Below, one piece after another: positions 8,072-16,167 of a DNA stretch of 64,000 bases; positions within the stretch are counted from its first letter, which is position 1; every line of letters starts with the position of its first letter. The DNA is taken from positions 620,001 to 684,000 of the forward strand of contig NZ_CP011971.1 in the NCBI RefSeq assembly GCF_001579945.1, in the 5' to 3' direction. The notes beneath the pieces are model-generated. The model did no database searches. It saw only the letters and a list, made by a program, of their open reading frames with translations, and was not told where the DNA came from. The position numbers were made by a program, and so were the translations under genes. The DNA comes from Steroidobacter denitrificans (GTDB taxonomy: Bacteria > Pseudomonadota > Gammaproteobacteria > Steroidobacterales > Steroidobacteraceae).

Positions 8072-9012
8072 GGCTTTTGCTCCTCGAACGGCGGTGTCGG
8101 ATGCATCTGCTGCGCGATCTCCAGCGCTCGCGCAGGATCAACTCCGCGCGCGGGATACGCATCAAGGACGATGGCCGGAAGAAGACGCTGCGTCAAATCG
8201 GAGAACGTGAACCCGTGACAACCTTTTCCCTTCCCGGTTACGGCCACAAACTTCTCGATCTGCCCGCTGGTCAACCCCAGCGCCTGGAGCGCCCCGCCGA
8301 GGACTGCTTTGCGCTGCGTTTCGTTTGGCCTGTCGAACGACAAGATGTCGGCCGCCCGGCGCTTGACGGCGGGATCGAGCGCGCCGAGGCGGTTGGTGCA
8401 CATGACCACGGCAGCCGGTAGCTGGCCATTGGCCAGCCGATCAATGCCGCGGATGAATGCGTTGACGCCGGCACGGTCTTCATGGTGCATCTGCGCCGAT
8501 TCGCGCGATTGCGCGAGTGCGTCCGCTTCGTCTACCAGCAGGATGACAGCGCCGCGTGCCCTGCCATTCGTGCTCTTCAGCTTTGCGGCGGCCTCGACCG
8601 TGTAGTCGAACGCCGCCGACAACAATTGCGTCATCTCCCCGACGCGTCCCTGCCCTCTGCTCGACAGGCTCAGCGGGAACAGGGTGATCTCGATCTTTTC
8701 CTGACGGGCGACAGCATCGCCGATCGTCTCTGCAAGTTCGGTCTTTCCCGATCCAACATCGCCCGCCAGCACCACGAGCGGCGGTCGGCGAAGCACATGT
8801 TTCAGCAACGCCTTTGCGTCCGGATGGTGCCTCTGCGCCCAGGCATCGAGACCTGCGGGGTTGACGAGCAGGCCAAGGATCTTGGTGAGACGCGCCTTCT
8901 GGTCGTCGAGCCCGACGAGACGCGCCAGCCGTTCCTGCGGCTCGAAGTCCGGGAACGTAAGGCGGCGCTCAAACAGCTCATCGAGTCCCGGTCTCGTATG
9001 TGCGGTCATCAT
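8068..9012 (-). CDS. cap6: TRIP13-like AAA+ ATPase of CBASS (Cap6)
   Basis: A 314-aa AAA+ ATPase related to eukaryotic Pch2/TRIP13. It unfolds the closed HORMA protein and so turns off cyclase activation. Walker A is GDVGSGKT (about residues 84-91) and Walker B is ILLVDEADAL (Asp161-Glu162). A sensor-like CTNR follows. The start at ATG 9012 shares one base with the HORMA stop (TGATG), and a second ATG lies directly behind it. The longer open frame to 9174 lies inside the HORMA gene. The end overlaps nucC by 4 bp. Confidence 0.92.
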   Translation of the reverse strand: MMTAHTRPGLDELFERRLTFPDFEPQERLARLVGLDDQKARLTKILGLLVNPAGLDAWAQRHHPDAKALLKHVLRRPPLVVLAGDVGSGKTELAETIGDAVARQEKIEITLFPLSLSSRGQGRVGEMTQLLSAAFDYTVEAAAKLKSTNGRARGAVILLVDEADALAQSRESAQMHHEDRAGVNAFIRGIDRLANGQLPAAVVMCTNRLGALDPAVKRRAADILSFDRPNETQRKAVLGGALQALGLTSGQIEKFVAVTGKGKGCHGFTFSDLTQRLLPAIVLDAYPARGVDPARALEIAQQMHPTPPFEEQKP

Positions 9013-9524
9013 CAGTAGGCCCTCACGCTGGCGCGGCTCAGCGCCCGACCGCCGGCTGAATACGTCTTGTCGTCCACCAGGTACCCGTGCACTGTCGGTT
9101 GGGTCATGCCGGAGCGATAGAACGGCATGCGCTTCTTGAATGCATCTTTCTCGCTGCTGGAAAGGGCGTCCCACGCGGGCGAGTAGGTGAGGTAGTTGTG
9201 GAATTTCGCGCCGGAAACATCCAGCCCCGGCCGAAGCCGACCCGGATCATCGTCGTTTGCCGCCATGCCCGCGAGATCACGCGCGGTGTAGCGAAGTGTG
9301 GGCTCGATCCACTCACCGTCACGCAGAAAACCAACCGTGAGCGTCCCGAAATAGCCTGCTTTCAGAAGTTCGATAGCCTCGGTTTCGTAGTCCGCAATTT
9401 GGCTGTCGCTCGGACGGCCGTAGAACCGCTGCATGCGCTTGAGGTCAGCCGCAACCTTCGCCGCCATATGCCGCGCATGCGTGATGGTGAACGTCGTTGA
9501 TTCGGTGATGGTGAAGCTCGACAT
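9012..9524 (-). CDS. cap7: Bacterial HORMA protein of CBASS (Cap7)
   Basis: A 170-aa HORMA-domain protein. In type III CBASS it senses infection by binding peptides in its closed form and then activates the cyclase. The sequence fits the bacterial HORMA-1 family: an N-terminal beta strand and helix (TITHARHMAAKVAADLKRMQ), a central GTLTVGF strand and a C-terminal safety-belt region around VHGYLVDDKTYSAGGRALSR. It lies 7 bp behind the cyclase gene and overlaps the TRIP13 gene. The family has few invariant residues, so the call rests on overall similarity plus the diagnostic neighbours. Confidence 0.88.
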   Translation of the reverse strand: MSSFTITESTTFTITHARHMAAKVAADLKRMQRFYGRPSDSQIADYETEAIELLKAGYFGTLTVGFLRDGEWIEPTLRYTARDLAGMAANDDDPGRLRPGLDVSGAKFHNYLTYSPAWDALSSSEKDAFKKRMPFYRSGMTQPTVHGYLVDDKTYSAGGRALSRASVRAY

Positions 9525-9531
9525 ATTTCCC

Positions 9532-10497
9532 TTACCCTTGGAACGATGTTCCGAAAACCTTCTGCCAGTAGTACACCGTCTCCTGCTTGGTCGGCGCCGC
9601 TAATGCGGAATCGATGGCGTCGCCCGCATCAAGCGCAGCTTCGTAAATCGCACTCGCATTGGCATCGGTGTACAGCTGGCTCACGTTGTTGGCGGCGTTC
9701 ACCGGATCGATGATCTGGATACGATGATTGAACGCTTCCACCGACGAAGCCGGATAGTTGTCCGTGAAGACGATCTTCTCGCGCAGGTCAGTCCGAGCCA
9801 GATAGGTGAAGAAGTGCTGCAAGGCCTCAGGGTAGTCGGCGAACGACAAGCCTTGGTCGCACAGATGTGCAAGGATGAGTTCGATCATGAAGGACTTGAA
9901 CCTGAAGCCTTCGTCAGCCGCCTTCATCCGCGCGGCCCAGAACTTGATCAGCCGAACCACCTGGGAGAAGTGGTCCGGCTGCGCCCTCTTGCGCTTACGG
10001 ATGAATTCGAGATGAAGCGGTATGTTGGTATTCAGAAATGAGCCGTCGTCTTGGCTCACCAGATTTCCGTACCAGTTCGGATCTCCGTCATACAGGATCG
10101 GCACCACATCAACATCCAGCCCCGTGCCGCGAAACGACACGGTGACGCTGTAGGTCTGCGGCTGCACCTGATCCGGTGAAAAGTTTGGGAACGCCTTACG
10201 CAACCGCACCGCGAGGTATTCCAGAAGCGCCACCACGTCGCGCGGCGCATCGGTACCGCTGATATAGCAGGCCACATCGATGTCGTTGAGGGAGCGCAGC
10301 GCCGTACCCTTCGCAAGGCTGCCCGCCAACATCATCTTCTTGAGGGTGAAGTCCGGGTGCTCGCTCAGGTAGGTCTCGAGCCGGTCGCGAAGGCGCTTGG
10401 CTTGCGCGCGGAACTCGTCCGCCTTCTCCTTCGGCAGGTTGACCCTGTTCTGGGCGAAGCGCGCGATCTCTGTGTGGCTGACGTGTCCTCGGCTCAT
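9532..10497 (-). CDS. cdnC: CD-NTase, CBASS nucleotide cyclase (CdnC-like)
   Basis: A 321-aa cGAS/DncV-like nucleotidyltransferase. The active site reads GSLAKGT (59-65) and LNDIDVACYI with Asp72 and Asp74, followed by LDVDVVP (Asp128, Asp130), completing the metal-binding triad. Paired with HORMA, TRIP13 and NucC it should make the cyclic trinucleotide that activates NucC, as in clade C enzymes. This product assignment is inferred from the neighbours. It is the first gene of the minus-strand operon, starting about 50 bp from the likely -10 element of its promoter. Confidence 0.92.
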   Translation of the reverse strand: MSRGHVSHTEIARFAQNRVNLPKEKADEFRAQAKRLRDRLETYLSEHPDFTLKKMMLAGSLAKGTALRSLNDIDVACYISGTDAPRDVVALLEYLAVRLRKAFPNFSPDQVQPQTYSVTVSFRGTGLDVDVVPILYDGDPNWYGNLVSQDDGSFLNTNIPLHLEFIRKRKRAQPDHFSQVVRLIKFWAARMKAADEGFRFKSFMIELILAHLCDQGLSFADYPEALQHFFTYLARTDLREKIVFTDNYPASSVEAFNHRIQIIDPVNAANNVSQLYTDANASAIYEAALDAGDAIDSALAAPTKQETVYYWQKVFGTSFQG

Positions 10498-10541
10498 CGG
10501 CTGTTTTCCGTAGGTTGCATGCCTAACTCGACATGATGTGA

Positions 10542-10600
10542 ATGTCTAGTTTATACTGGACCAATAAAAGGAGTCAACATTCTTATGGCGAACTAGACAT
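10542..10600. promoter_or_regulatory. Divergent CBASS/capH control region with operator
   Basis: A perfect 10-bp inverted repeat, ATGTCTAGTT (10542-10551) and AACTAGACAT (10591-10600), frames the region. On the minus strand TTGACT (10577-10572) and TATAAA (10555-10550) are separated by 16 bp, a good sigma70 promoter directed at the cyclase gene. The left repeat abuts and overlaps the -10 box; the right repeat overlaps the capH start codon. A repressor bound at both arms would shut the CBASS promoter. CapH, encoded at the right arm, is the obvious candidate. Confidence 0.72.
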
Positions 10601-10946
10601 GACCGAAGAACGCCCGCCTTCCGAGCGCTTTCAGGAACGACTGAAGGCCGCCCGAGAGCTTCGCAAGTGGAGCCAGAGCGACCTGGCCATTCAGGCAAGC
10701 ATGCCGCCCAGCTCGATCGCCCACTTCGAGTCCGGCTCACGCAAACCCTCCTTCGACACCCTACGGCGTCTGGCGAATGCGCTGGAAGTGACTACGGATT
10801 ACTTACTGGGCAGGGTCGAAGATCCGTCGCTTTCGGAAGCGGCCGATCCGCTCTTCCGGGATGTCAGTAAGCTGACGGGTCACGATCGAGAGCTGGCGAA
10901 GGACTTCCTGAAAATGCTCGCCGACCGAAACAAGCAAGGGAAATAG
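10599..10946 (+). CDS. capH: CapH-like XRE repressor of CBASS
   Basis: A 115-aa regulator with an N-terminal XRE helix-turn-helix (about residues 10-66: SQSDLAIQASMPPSSIAHFE, then KPSFDTLRRLANALEVTTDYLLG) and a short C-terminal helical domain. ATG 10599 lies inside the right operator arm; the open frame extends to 10542 but has no better start. In known CapH-CapP modules CapH represses the CBASS genes and is cleaved by CapP after single-stranded DNA signals damage. The divergent position, the operator and the metallopeptidase gene 3 bp downstream all support this role. Confidence 0.85.
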   Translation: MTEERPPSERFQERLKAARELRKWSQSDLAIQASMPPSSIAHFESGSRKPSFDTLRRLANALEVTTDYLLGRVEDPSLSEAADPLFRDVSKLTGHDRELAKDFLKMLADRNKQGK

Positions 10947-10949
10947 GCA

Positions 10950-11834
10950 ATGAGTCGCCTGCTGCGCCTCAAGCTCGCCAAGCAACGGGGGGAGGCCCTT
11001 CTCGCCGAGGAGGGCATCACCAGCCTGGCAGTCGATCCATTCGACATTGCTGCGCGGCACGACATAGTTGTGCAGGCCAAGCCTGACGTGGCCTCCGGGG
11101 TCTCAGGCATGCTGTTACGGCACGGAAACTCCTTCGGCATCCTCTATGCCTCCGACATTCCCAGTGAGGGATTTCAGCGCTTCAGCGTTGCGCACGAGCT
11201 GGGGCACTACTTCCTCGATGGCCACATTGATCACGTCCTTCCGAAGGACGGCATGCACGCCTCACATGCTGGTTTCTCATCCGCAGACCCCTATGAGCAG
11301 GAAGCTGACAATTTCGCAGTCGGTCTGTTGATGCCTGCCGGCTTTTTCAAGCGCTTGATAGGCCGATCCGCCCTTGGTCTGACGGATATCGAGTCCGCCG
11401 CCGAGGCATGTAAAACGTCGCTGACAGCGACGGCGATCCGTTATGCTGAGCTAACGGACGACGCGGTTGCGATCATCATGAGCACGGGCCACACGATCGA
11501 CTACTGCATCATGTCCGAGGCGATGAAGTCGCTGCCGGACCTGTCGTGGCTAAGGCGTGGCTCTCCGGTGCCGTCGAATACCGAGACGGCGCGATTCAAC
11601 GCCGATCCTTCCCGGGTATCACGCGGTGAGCGGGCAGATGACGAAATAGACGTGCTTGACTGGCTTGGCGGCAAGCGGTCAAGCATCGTCACGGAAGAAG
11701 TGGTCGGCCTTGGTCGCTACGGAAAAACGCTGACGGTGCTTTCGTCACGAAAGATCGGCCACGAGGCCTACGCGGACGAGGGCGACGACGACGAAGATCT
11801 TGTCGAGAGGTGGACGCCACGGTTCCGAAGGTAG
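10950..11834 (+). CDS. capP: CapP-like ImmA/IrrE metallopeptidase
   Basis: A 294-aa zinc peptidase of the ImmA/IrrE (M78) family. The HExxH motif is in VAHELGHYF (His82, Glu83, His86), and the downstream YEQEADNFAVGLLMP segment supplies the third ligand region. The C-terminal part is a further sensing domain that in CapP binds DNA; here it ends in an acidic stretch (DEGDDDEDL). It is 3 bp behind capH and almost certainly co-transcribed. Expected role: cleave CapH and derepress CBASS under DNA stress. Confidence 0.87.
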   Translation: MSRLLRLKLAKQRGEALLAEEGITSLAVDPFDIAARHDIVVQAKPDVASGVSGMLLRHGNSFGILYASDIPSEGFQRFSVAHELGHYFLDGHIDHVLPKDGMHASHAGFSSADPYEQEADNFAVGLLMPAGFFKRLIGRSALGLTDIESAAEACKTSLTATAIRYAELTDDAVAIIMSTGHTIDYCIMSEAMKSLPDLSWLRRGSPVPSNTETARFNADPSRVSRGERADDEIDVLDWLGGKRSSIVTEEVVGLGRYGKTLTVLSSRKIGHEAYADEGDDDEDLVERWTPRFRR

Positions 11835-12655
11835 GACAACGCGTCGAACCCGCCTGCACAAGGGGTGCTCCTGAGCGTAAACCCCGAATGGAGGCACTAT
11901 CTCTTCTCCCCTGATCTGCCCTCCACCCATAACCGACAGCAGCCGCTGAACCTGGCTGATGAACACTGCAATCAGCCAATCATGGTTCGTTGGCTCTACT
12001 AGCGATCATGTCAATCGGCGCTTGCAACCTGGTGGGAATCCAGCAGTGTTCCCGTCTTGCAGGGTTGCCCCATGCCGCATTGATCGTGGCGCCCGCGAAG
12101 TAACGGCGGCTGCATGGTTACTTGCTAACTCACCCCGACACACTGTTTCACGAAGTTCCCTCGAACAATGTATACCTATATCTTTAAGATGACAGAACAT
12201 CGTATATCTCGACAGAACAAGGAATCTCATGGCGGCACATTTATTATTTCCATTTCAACGAACATGAAACAAAACTTGCTACGCAACGTCCACTGGGCTC
12301 TTCCATGATCCGTTCAGAACCACTGCGAAAGGGGGTACTCTTGGGGGTACCAGCCGGGATGCGCCGAACCCTACCAAACCCGAAACCCGCATGAAACCTG
12401 GGCTCCAGCCCACCTTCCATCACTAAACGTGTGATCAACGTCTGACTTGAAGAGTCATGCCACGCAAGCGAACCTCGATCCCATGCTCCTTGCTCACGAG
12501 CCGAAGATGGGGATTGCCGCCGGGTTATTCGCAACAACCCGGCGGGATCGGTCGGCACATGGCCATCACCGCCTGAACTTTCGAGACTCCCGACTTCGCG
12601 GGCCGGATGTTCAGCCTGTCGTTCCACGACAGGCGGCGGTTCTCGCAAGGATTAT
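11835..12655. other. Non-coding junction region right of CBASS
   Basis: About 820 bp without a convincing gene. It contains two short motifs GGGGGTACTC and GGGGGTACC at 12331-12351, a TGGGCT-CC-AGCCCA hairpin near 12400, and a tandem repeat TAAACGTGTGA/TCAACGTCTGA at 12424-12445 that matches 20 of 22 bases of 5067-5088. Strong hairpins lie at 12517-12545 (10-bp stem) and 12615-12633 (8-bp stem). GGGGGTACC-type motifs are common near integrase genes. The region probably marks the right end of the mobile segment. No integrase frame was found. Confidence 0.5.
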
Positions 12656-13126
12656 TTATTTACCGGATTTATTGCCGGCCAGCCTGTAGGTTCCAGGAAC
12701 GGTGCGAAAGGCGACGTTGATACGGTTCCAGCCGTTGATGGCGATGATTGCCATGGTGAGTTCCACCAGTTCCTGATCGCTGAACTGTGCCTGTGCCGCC
12801 GCGAAAACCTCATCGGATACGCCGCCGTCCGCCAGGCGAGTCACGGCTTCGGTCCAAGCGAGAGCGGCTCGCTCCCGCTCGCTGTAAAACGGACATTCGC
12901 GCCAGGCGCTGAGAAGATAAAGCCGCTGCTCCGTTTCGCCGGCTGCGCGGGCGTCCTTGGTGTGCATGTCCATGCACCAGGCGCAGCCGTTGAGTTGAGA
13001 TGCGCGATATTTGATCAATTCGAGCAGTTCGTGTTCCAACCCGCAGCCATTGACATGGGTTTGCAGTCCCAGCAATGCCTTCATCGCTGCAGGCGCTGCC
13101 ATATTCGCGTTGAGTCGAGCTTTCAT
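12656..13126 (-). CDS. AhpD/carboxymuconolactone decarboxylase-family protein
   Basis: A 156-aa alkylhydroperoxidase-like protein. The CMD signature appears as GCAWCMDMHTKDAR: Cys48, Cys51 and His55 form the redox site of AhpD-type enzymes. Members reduce peroxides or act as thiol-dependent antioxidant enzymes; the substrate cannot be read from sequence. Length and single-domain structure are normal. It is the first chromosomal gene right of the mobile segment. It lies about 115 bp downstream of the flavoprotein gene on the same strand. Confidence 0.85.
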   Translation of the reverse strand: MKARLNANMAAPAAMKALLGLQTHVNGCGLEHELLELIKYRASQLNGCAWCMDMHTKDARAAGETEQRLYLLSAWRECPFYSERERAALAWTEAVTRLADGGVSDEVFAAAQAQFSDQELVELTMAIIAINGWNRINVAFRTVPGTYRLAGNKSGK

Positions 13127-13242
13127 GGTGGTGGTCTGTCTTTATGAATGGATTGATTGGTGCTCCGGCCGATGAAAAACTGCTCAGCGGCTCGAAGGCA
13201 TCCGGCGAATGAAGATCCGTTGCGGGATTGCGTTAAATCAGC

Positions 13243-14544
13243 TCAGGACGGGTTGCGGGCCGAAAATCCATCGGCGTCGGCCAGCGTGGCCTTATGCCGG
13301 TATGACAGTGGGCCTGAACCCAAGCGGACGATGCTTCGCGTCAGTCCAAGCAGCGTCTCCTGCGGCGAGGCGTCCACCACGGCTGCGGCCAGAATATCGC
13401 GTAACGGCCGCAGTCGTCGCATGCCGCCCATGAGTACATGACGCAGTGGCTGCATGAATGCGCGATCGTCGGTGTAAAACCCGACCACCATGCCGGTTCC
13501 CAGAAACAACGGCAGCGCGCCCGCCCGGTGCTTGCGCTGATAGCGTGCCAGCACAGCTGAATCGGCAATGCCGCGATGATGGGCGAGCGCATCGCCCAGC
13601 GTAGTTGCGAGGCGGTCGACGCTGGCCAGGCCGAGATTGAAGCCGTGCGCGGTGACGGGATGCATTCCGACTGCGGCATCTCCCACCAACGCGAAACCGG
13701 GACCGACAAACCGTTTGGCCCAGGTCGCGACCAGGGGGTATGCGTGGCGGCTACCGATGAGTCGCATCGCTCCGAGTCGGTGTTCCAGTCGCATTTCGAT
13801 ATTATGTGCGAATGCGTCCTCGTCCAGCGCCTGCAATTCAGCTGCTTCTCGTCCGGTCACGGTGAGCACGAGCGAGACGTTGTATTCGTCCAGCGGCAGC
13901 AGCGCGCGGGTCTGGCCACGGCCGAACCACTCACGTGCAACACCCTTGTGCGGAACTTCGTGATGCATCCTGCAGACCAGCATGGTTTTGCCGAAATCAT
14001 GCATGGCGACCGGAACCCCCAGTAGCCGGCGCGTCTGCGAAAACCGGCTATCGGCGGCAACCAACAATGAAGAGGTGAGCCGGCGACCGTCTGCGAGATG
14101 CGCGGAATAGATTTCGCCCTTGCGCTCGACGGCCTTGACCTCGGCGTCGGTATGAACGCGTATCGCCTGCGTGTCGTGTACCGCCTGCCAGGCGGCCGCG
14201 CGGATGACGTGGTTGGATACGAAGTTGCCGAGACGATCCTTGCCGAAGTTGTCGGCATCGATACTGAAGCCCTCAGCGCCACCGTCACTGACATGCGCCC
14301 GGCGCAGCGGATGGATTTCCGCCGTCGGGATCCGCCGCCAGATGTCCAGCCGCTCGAGAATATCGATCGAACCGTGAGAGAGGGCGATCTCTCTACCGTC
14401 GAAGGCCGGTTCGACCAAGGCTGCCGCAGGCTGACGTTCAACGACATCGACTTCAAGTCCATGGTTCGCCAGAGCGCGGGCCAGACACAGACCCGCCGGG
14501 CCCGCACCGACGATCAGCACGTTGCGAGGGTTGGGGCTGTCCAT
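13243..14544 (-). CDS. ubiM: FAD-dependent ubiquinone hydroxylase family (UbiM-like)
   Basis: A 433-aa flavoprotein monooxygenase of the UbiH/COQ6 group. It has the N-terminal FAD-binding GAGPAG (about residues 13-18), an AFDGREIALSHGS segment characteristic of UbiM-like members, and the second FAD motif FALVGDAAVGMHP. Members hydroxylate the ubiquinone ring; UbiM acts mainly at C5. The C-terminal tail is somewhat longer than usual. The next gene upstream (nor cluster) is divergent. UbiH, UbiF or UbiL activity cannot be excluded without a phylogeny. Confidence 0.7.
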   Translation of the reverse strand: MDSPNPRNVLIVGAGPAGLCLARALANHGLEVDVVERQPAAALVEPAFDGREIALSHGSIDILERLDIWRRIPTAEIHPLRRAHVSDGGAEGFSIDADNFGKDRLGNFVSNHVIRAAAWQAVHDTQAIRVHTDAEVKAVERKGEIYSAHLADGRRLTSSLLVAADSRFSQTRRLLGVPVAMHDFGKTMLVCRMHHEVPHKGVAREWFGRGQTRALLPLDEYNVSLVLTVTGREAAELQALDEDAFAHNIEMRLEHRLGAMRLIGSRHAYPLVATWAKRFVGPGFALVGDAAVGMHPVTAHGFNLGLASVDRLATTLGDALAHHRGIADSAVLARYQRKHRAGALPLFLGTGMVVGFYTDDRAFMQPLRHVLMGGMRRLRPLRDILAAAVVDASPQETLLGLTRSIVRLGSGPLSYRHKATLADADGFSARNPS

Positions 14545-14923
14545 GTCACGTTCTCCAGTTGCAAGACCAGGTTCTGAGTGTTACGAGAATACTCTCGGGA
14601 AGCGGTCATCGTTCCCGGATGCGTATGCGCGATATTGTGAACTTCTATTTCGCGGATTAATATGCACTCGTAATACCAATTAGGCAACGGATATCGTGCA
14701 AGAGACATCGTGCAATGAGCATCCGATTTCCTTACAGCCGATCTTCTTAATCGGTATTTACAATGCATATTGACCGTGATACGAATTAGTATCACGAATA
14801 CCCGTTCAAACAGTGCCTGTTCGATCAGGTGCAGTGGCGAGGGTCCGAGGGAGCGATCGGCATGACGTGGCGCATGGTGCGCAACAGCGTCGTGCCGACG
14901 ACGATCCTGTCGAGGGAGGGAGT
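14545..14923. promoter_or_regulatory. Divergent control region of ubiM-like gene and nor cluster
   Basis: About 380 bp without a gene. A perfect dyad CGTGATAC-N6-GTATCACG lies at 14775-14796. A related half-site, CGTAATACCAATTAG, occurs at 14669-14683 in the same orientation as CGTGATACGAATTAG at 14775-14789. A 9-bp direct repeat ATCGTGCAA occurs at 14693 and 14707. These are candidate binding sites for an NO- or oxygen-responsive regulator of nor. The dyad does not clearly match the FNR/DNR consensus. GAGGGAGGGAG before 14924 is a strong ribosome site. Confidence 0.5.
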
Positions 14924-15199
14924 ATGTCCGCGCAACGCATCATCCGGTTATCGGTCGCTGTTTTAGCCAGTGGCGTGAGCTTCGCGCTATCCTGGCCCTA
15001 TTGGCGCAACTTCGAGTATTGGGCGGAATCACGCACCCTGTGGTTGGGTTATTTCATCGTCGGCTTCCTGCTTGCCGTCTATGTTTTTTACGTCTTTTTC
15101 AACAGTCTGGGCACACTGTTTGCGCATGACGCACTCGAGCGGGCGGAGCGGGCGGCATCCACCGGCGAGGTTTCGGCGGACGGGGAGGAGGCGTCATGA
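14924..15199 (+). CDS. Small two-helix membrane protein of the nor cluster
   Basis: A 91-aa protein with two hydrophobic segments, about residues 7-24 (LSVAVLASGVSFALSWPYW) and 41-65 (LGYFIVGFLLAVYVFYVFF), and an acidic, Glu-rich tail. ATG 14924 follows a strong GAGGGAGGGAG site. The stop overlaps norC as ATGA, so translation is coupled to the nitric oxide reductase subunits. I do not recognise a named family. The position suggests an assembly or accessory role for the NorCB complex in the inner membrane, which is inference only. Confidence 0.7.
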   Translation: MSAQRIIRLSVAVLASGVSFALSWPYWRNFEYWAESRTLWLGYFIVGFLLAVYVFYVFFNSLGTLFAHDALERAERAASTGEVSADGEEAS

Positions 15200-16164
15200 G
15201 CTGCAACCCTGGAGAGCAGTGCCATGAAGATGTAAAGCGCCGCCGCGCGCTCCTGGTTCTAGCGCTGATGGCTCTCATTTTCTTGGCGCTTTCAGCTGTT
15301 TCTTTCCTCGATTCACGCGGCCAGACGGTGCCGTCCGCCGTCCAATATGCCGGTTTCGATGCCATTGCGGGCAAGCGCGTGTTCCAGTCCTATAACTGCA
15401 TGGGCTGTCACACCATCGTCGGCAACGGCGCCTATTTCGGACCGGATCTCACCAAGCTCTATGATCGTGCCGGACCTGCCTGGCTCGCAGCGTTCCTGCC
15501 TTCGGCCGGCAGTTGGCCGACGAACGGCGCAGTGAGGCTGCAATTGTTGGATAAGGCCGTCGCTGTCGAAGCGGGTGTCGAGTCCATGGAAGCCTATCTA
15601 GAAAAATACCCGGCTGCCGCCGAGCGTATCGCTCGACGCGGCGGCCAGGCATCCCATATGCCGAACCTGCCGATCAGCCGGCAGGAGGTGCATGAATTGA
15701 TTGCTTTCCTCAAATATACATCCGCCATGAACACCGAAGGGTGGCCGCCGGTACCCAAAGTCGACGGGTTGACCTTCCCGATGGCGACACCGATGCCGGT
15801 TGCGGCGCAAAAAATTACGTTTACGTCGTCCGAAGGGGCGGGCCAAGCCGTCACATCACCGGTATCGACGGCTGCGCGTGGCGCCGAGCTGGCCGAGGAT
15901 AACGGCTGTACGGCCTGCCATGCGCCGACCGCGGCAAAGGTCGTCGGCCCCGGCTGGGGTGGTCTCTATGGCTCGACTGTGCAGCTTGCCGACGGATCGA
16001 GCGTGATCGCCGATGACAGTTACCTGACCGAAAAGATCCTGAACCCCGACGCCAGAGTCGTTGCAGGCTACCAAGCCGGACTCATGCCGGCCTTTGCCGA
16101 GATCCTCGACAAAAATCAGGTAGGCGACATCGTTGCCTATATCCGCAGCCTTGGGGGGAATTGA
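15196..16164 (+). CDS. norC: NorC-like subunit with a second cytochrome c domain
   Basis: Membrane-anchored cytochrome c subunit of nitric oxide reductase. It has one N-terminal transmembrane helix (about residues 18-36) and a NorC domain with haem site CMGCH (68-72) and an axial Met candidate in SHMPNLP (155). After a linker of about 50 aa comes a second cytochrome c domain with CTACH (238-242) and GLMPAF (Met297). This second domain resembles the C-terminal cytochrome of caa3-type oxidase subunit II. Normal NorC has about 150 aa and one haem, so this 322-aa form is extended. The ATGA overlap upstream and the 3-bp gap to norB place it in one operon. Confidence 0.87.
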   Translation: MSCNPGEQCHEDVKRRRALLVLALMALIFLALSAVSFLDSRGQTVPSAVQYAGFDAIAGKRVFQSYNCMGCHTIVGNGAYFGPDLTKLYDRAGPAWLAAFLPSAGSWPTNGAVRLQLLDKAVAVEAGVESMEAYLEKYPAAAERIARRGGQASHMPNLPISRQEVHELIAFLKYTSAMNTEGWPPVPKVDGLTFPMATPMPVAAQKITFTSSEGAGQAVTSPVSTAARGAELAEDNGCTACHAPTAAKVVGPGWGGLYGSTVQLADGSSVIADDSYLTEKILNPDARVVAGYQAGLMPAFAEILDKNQVGDIVAYIRSLGGN

Positions 16165-16167
16165 GTC

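Noticed and set aside
12244-12648. 134-aa minus-strand frame in the junction region
   Set aside because: Composition is unlike real proteins and it spans two strong hairpins and the candidate recombination repeat.
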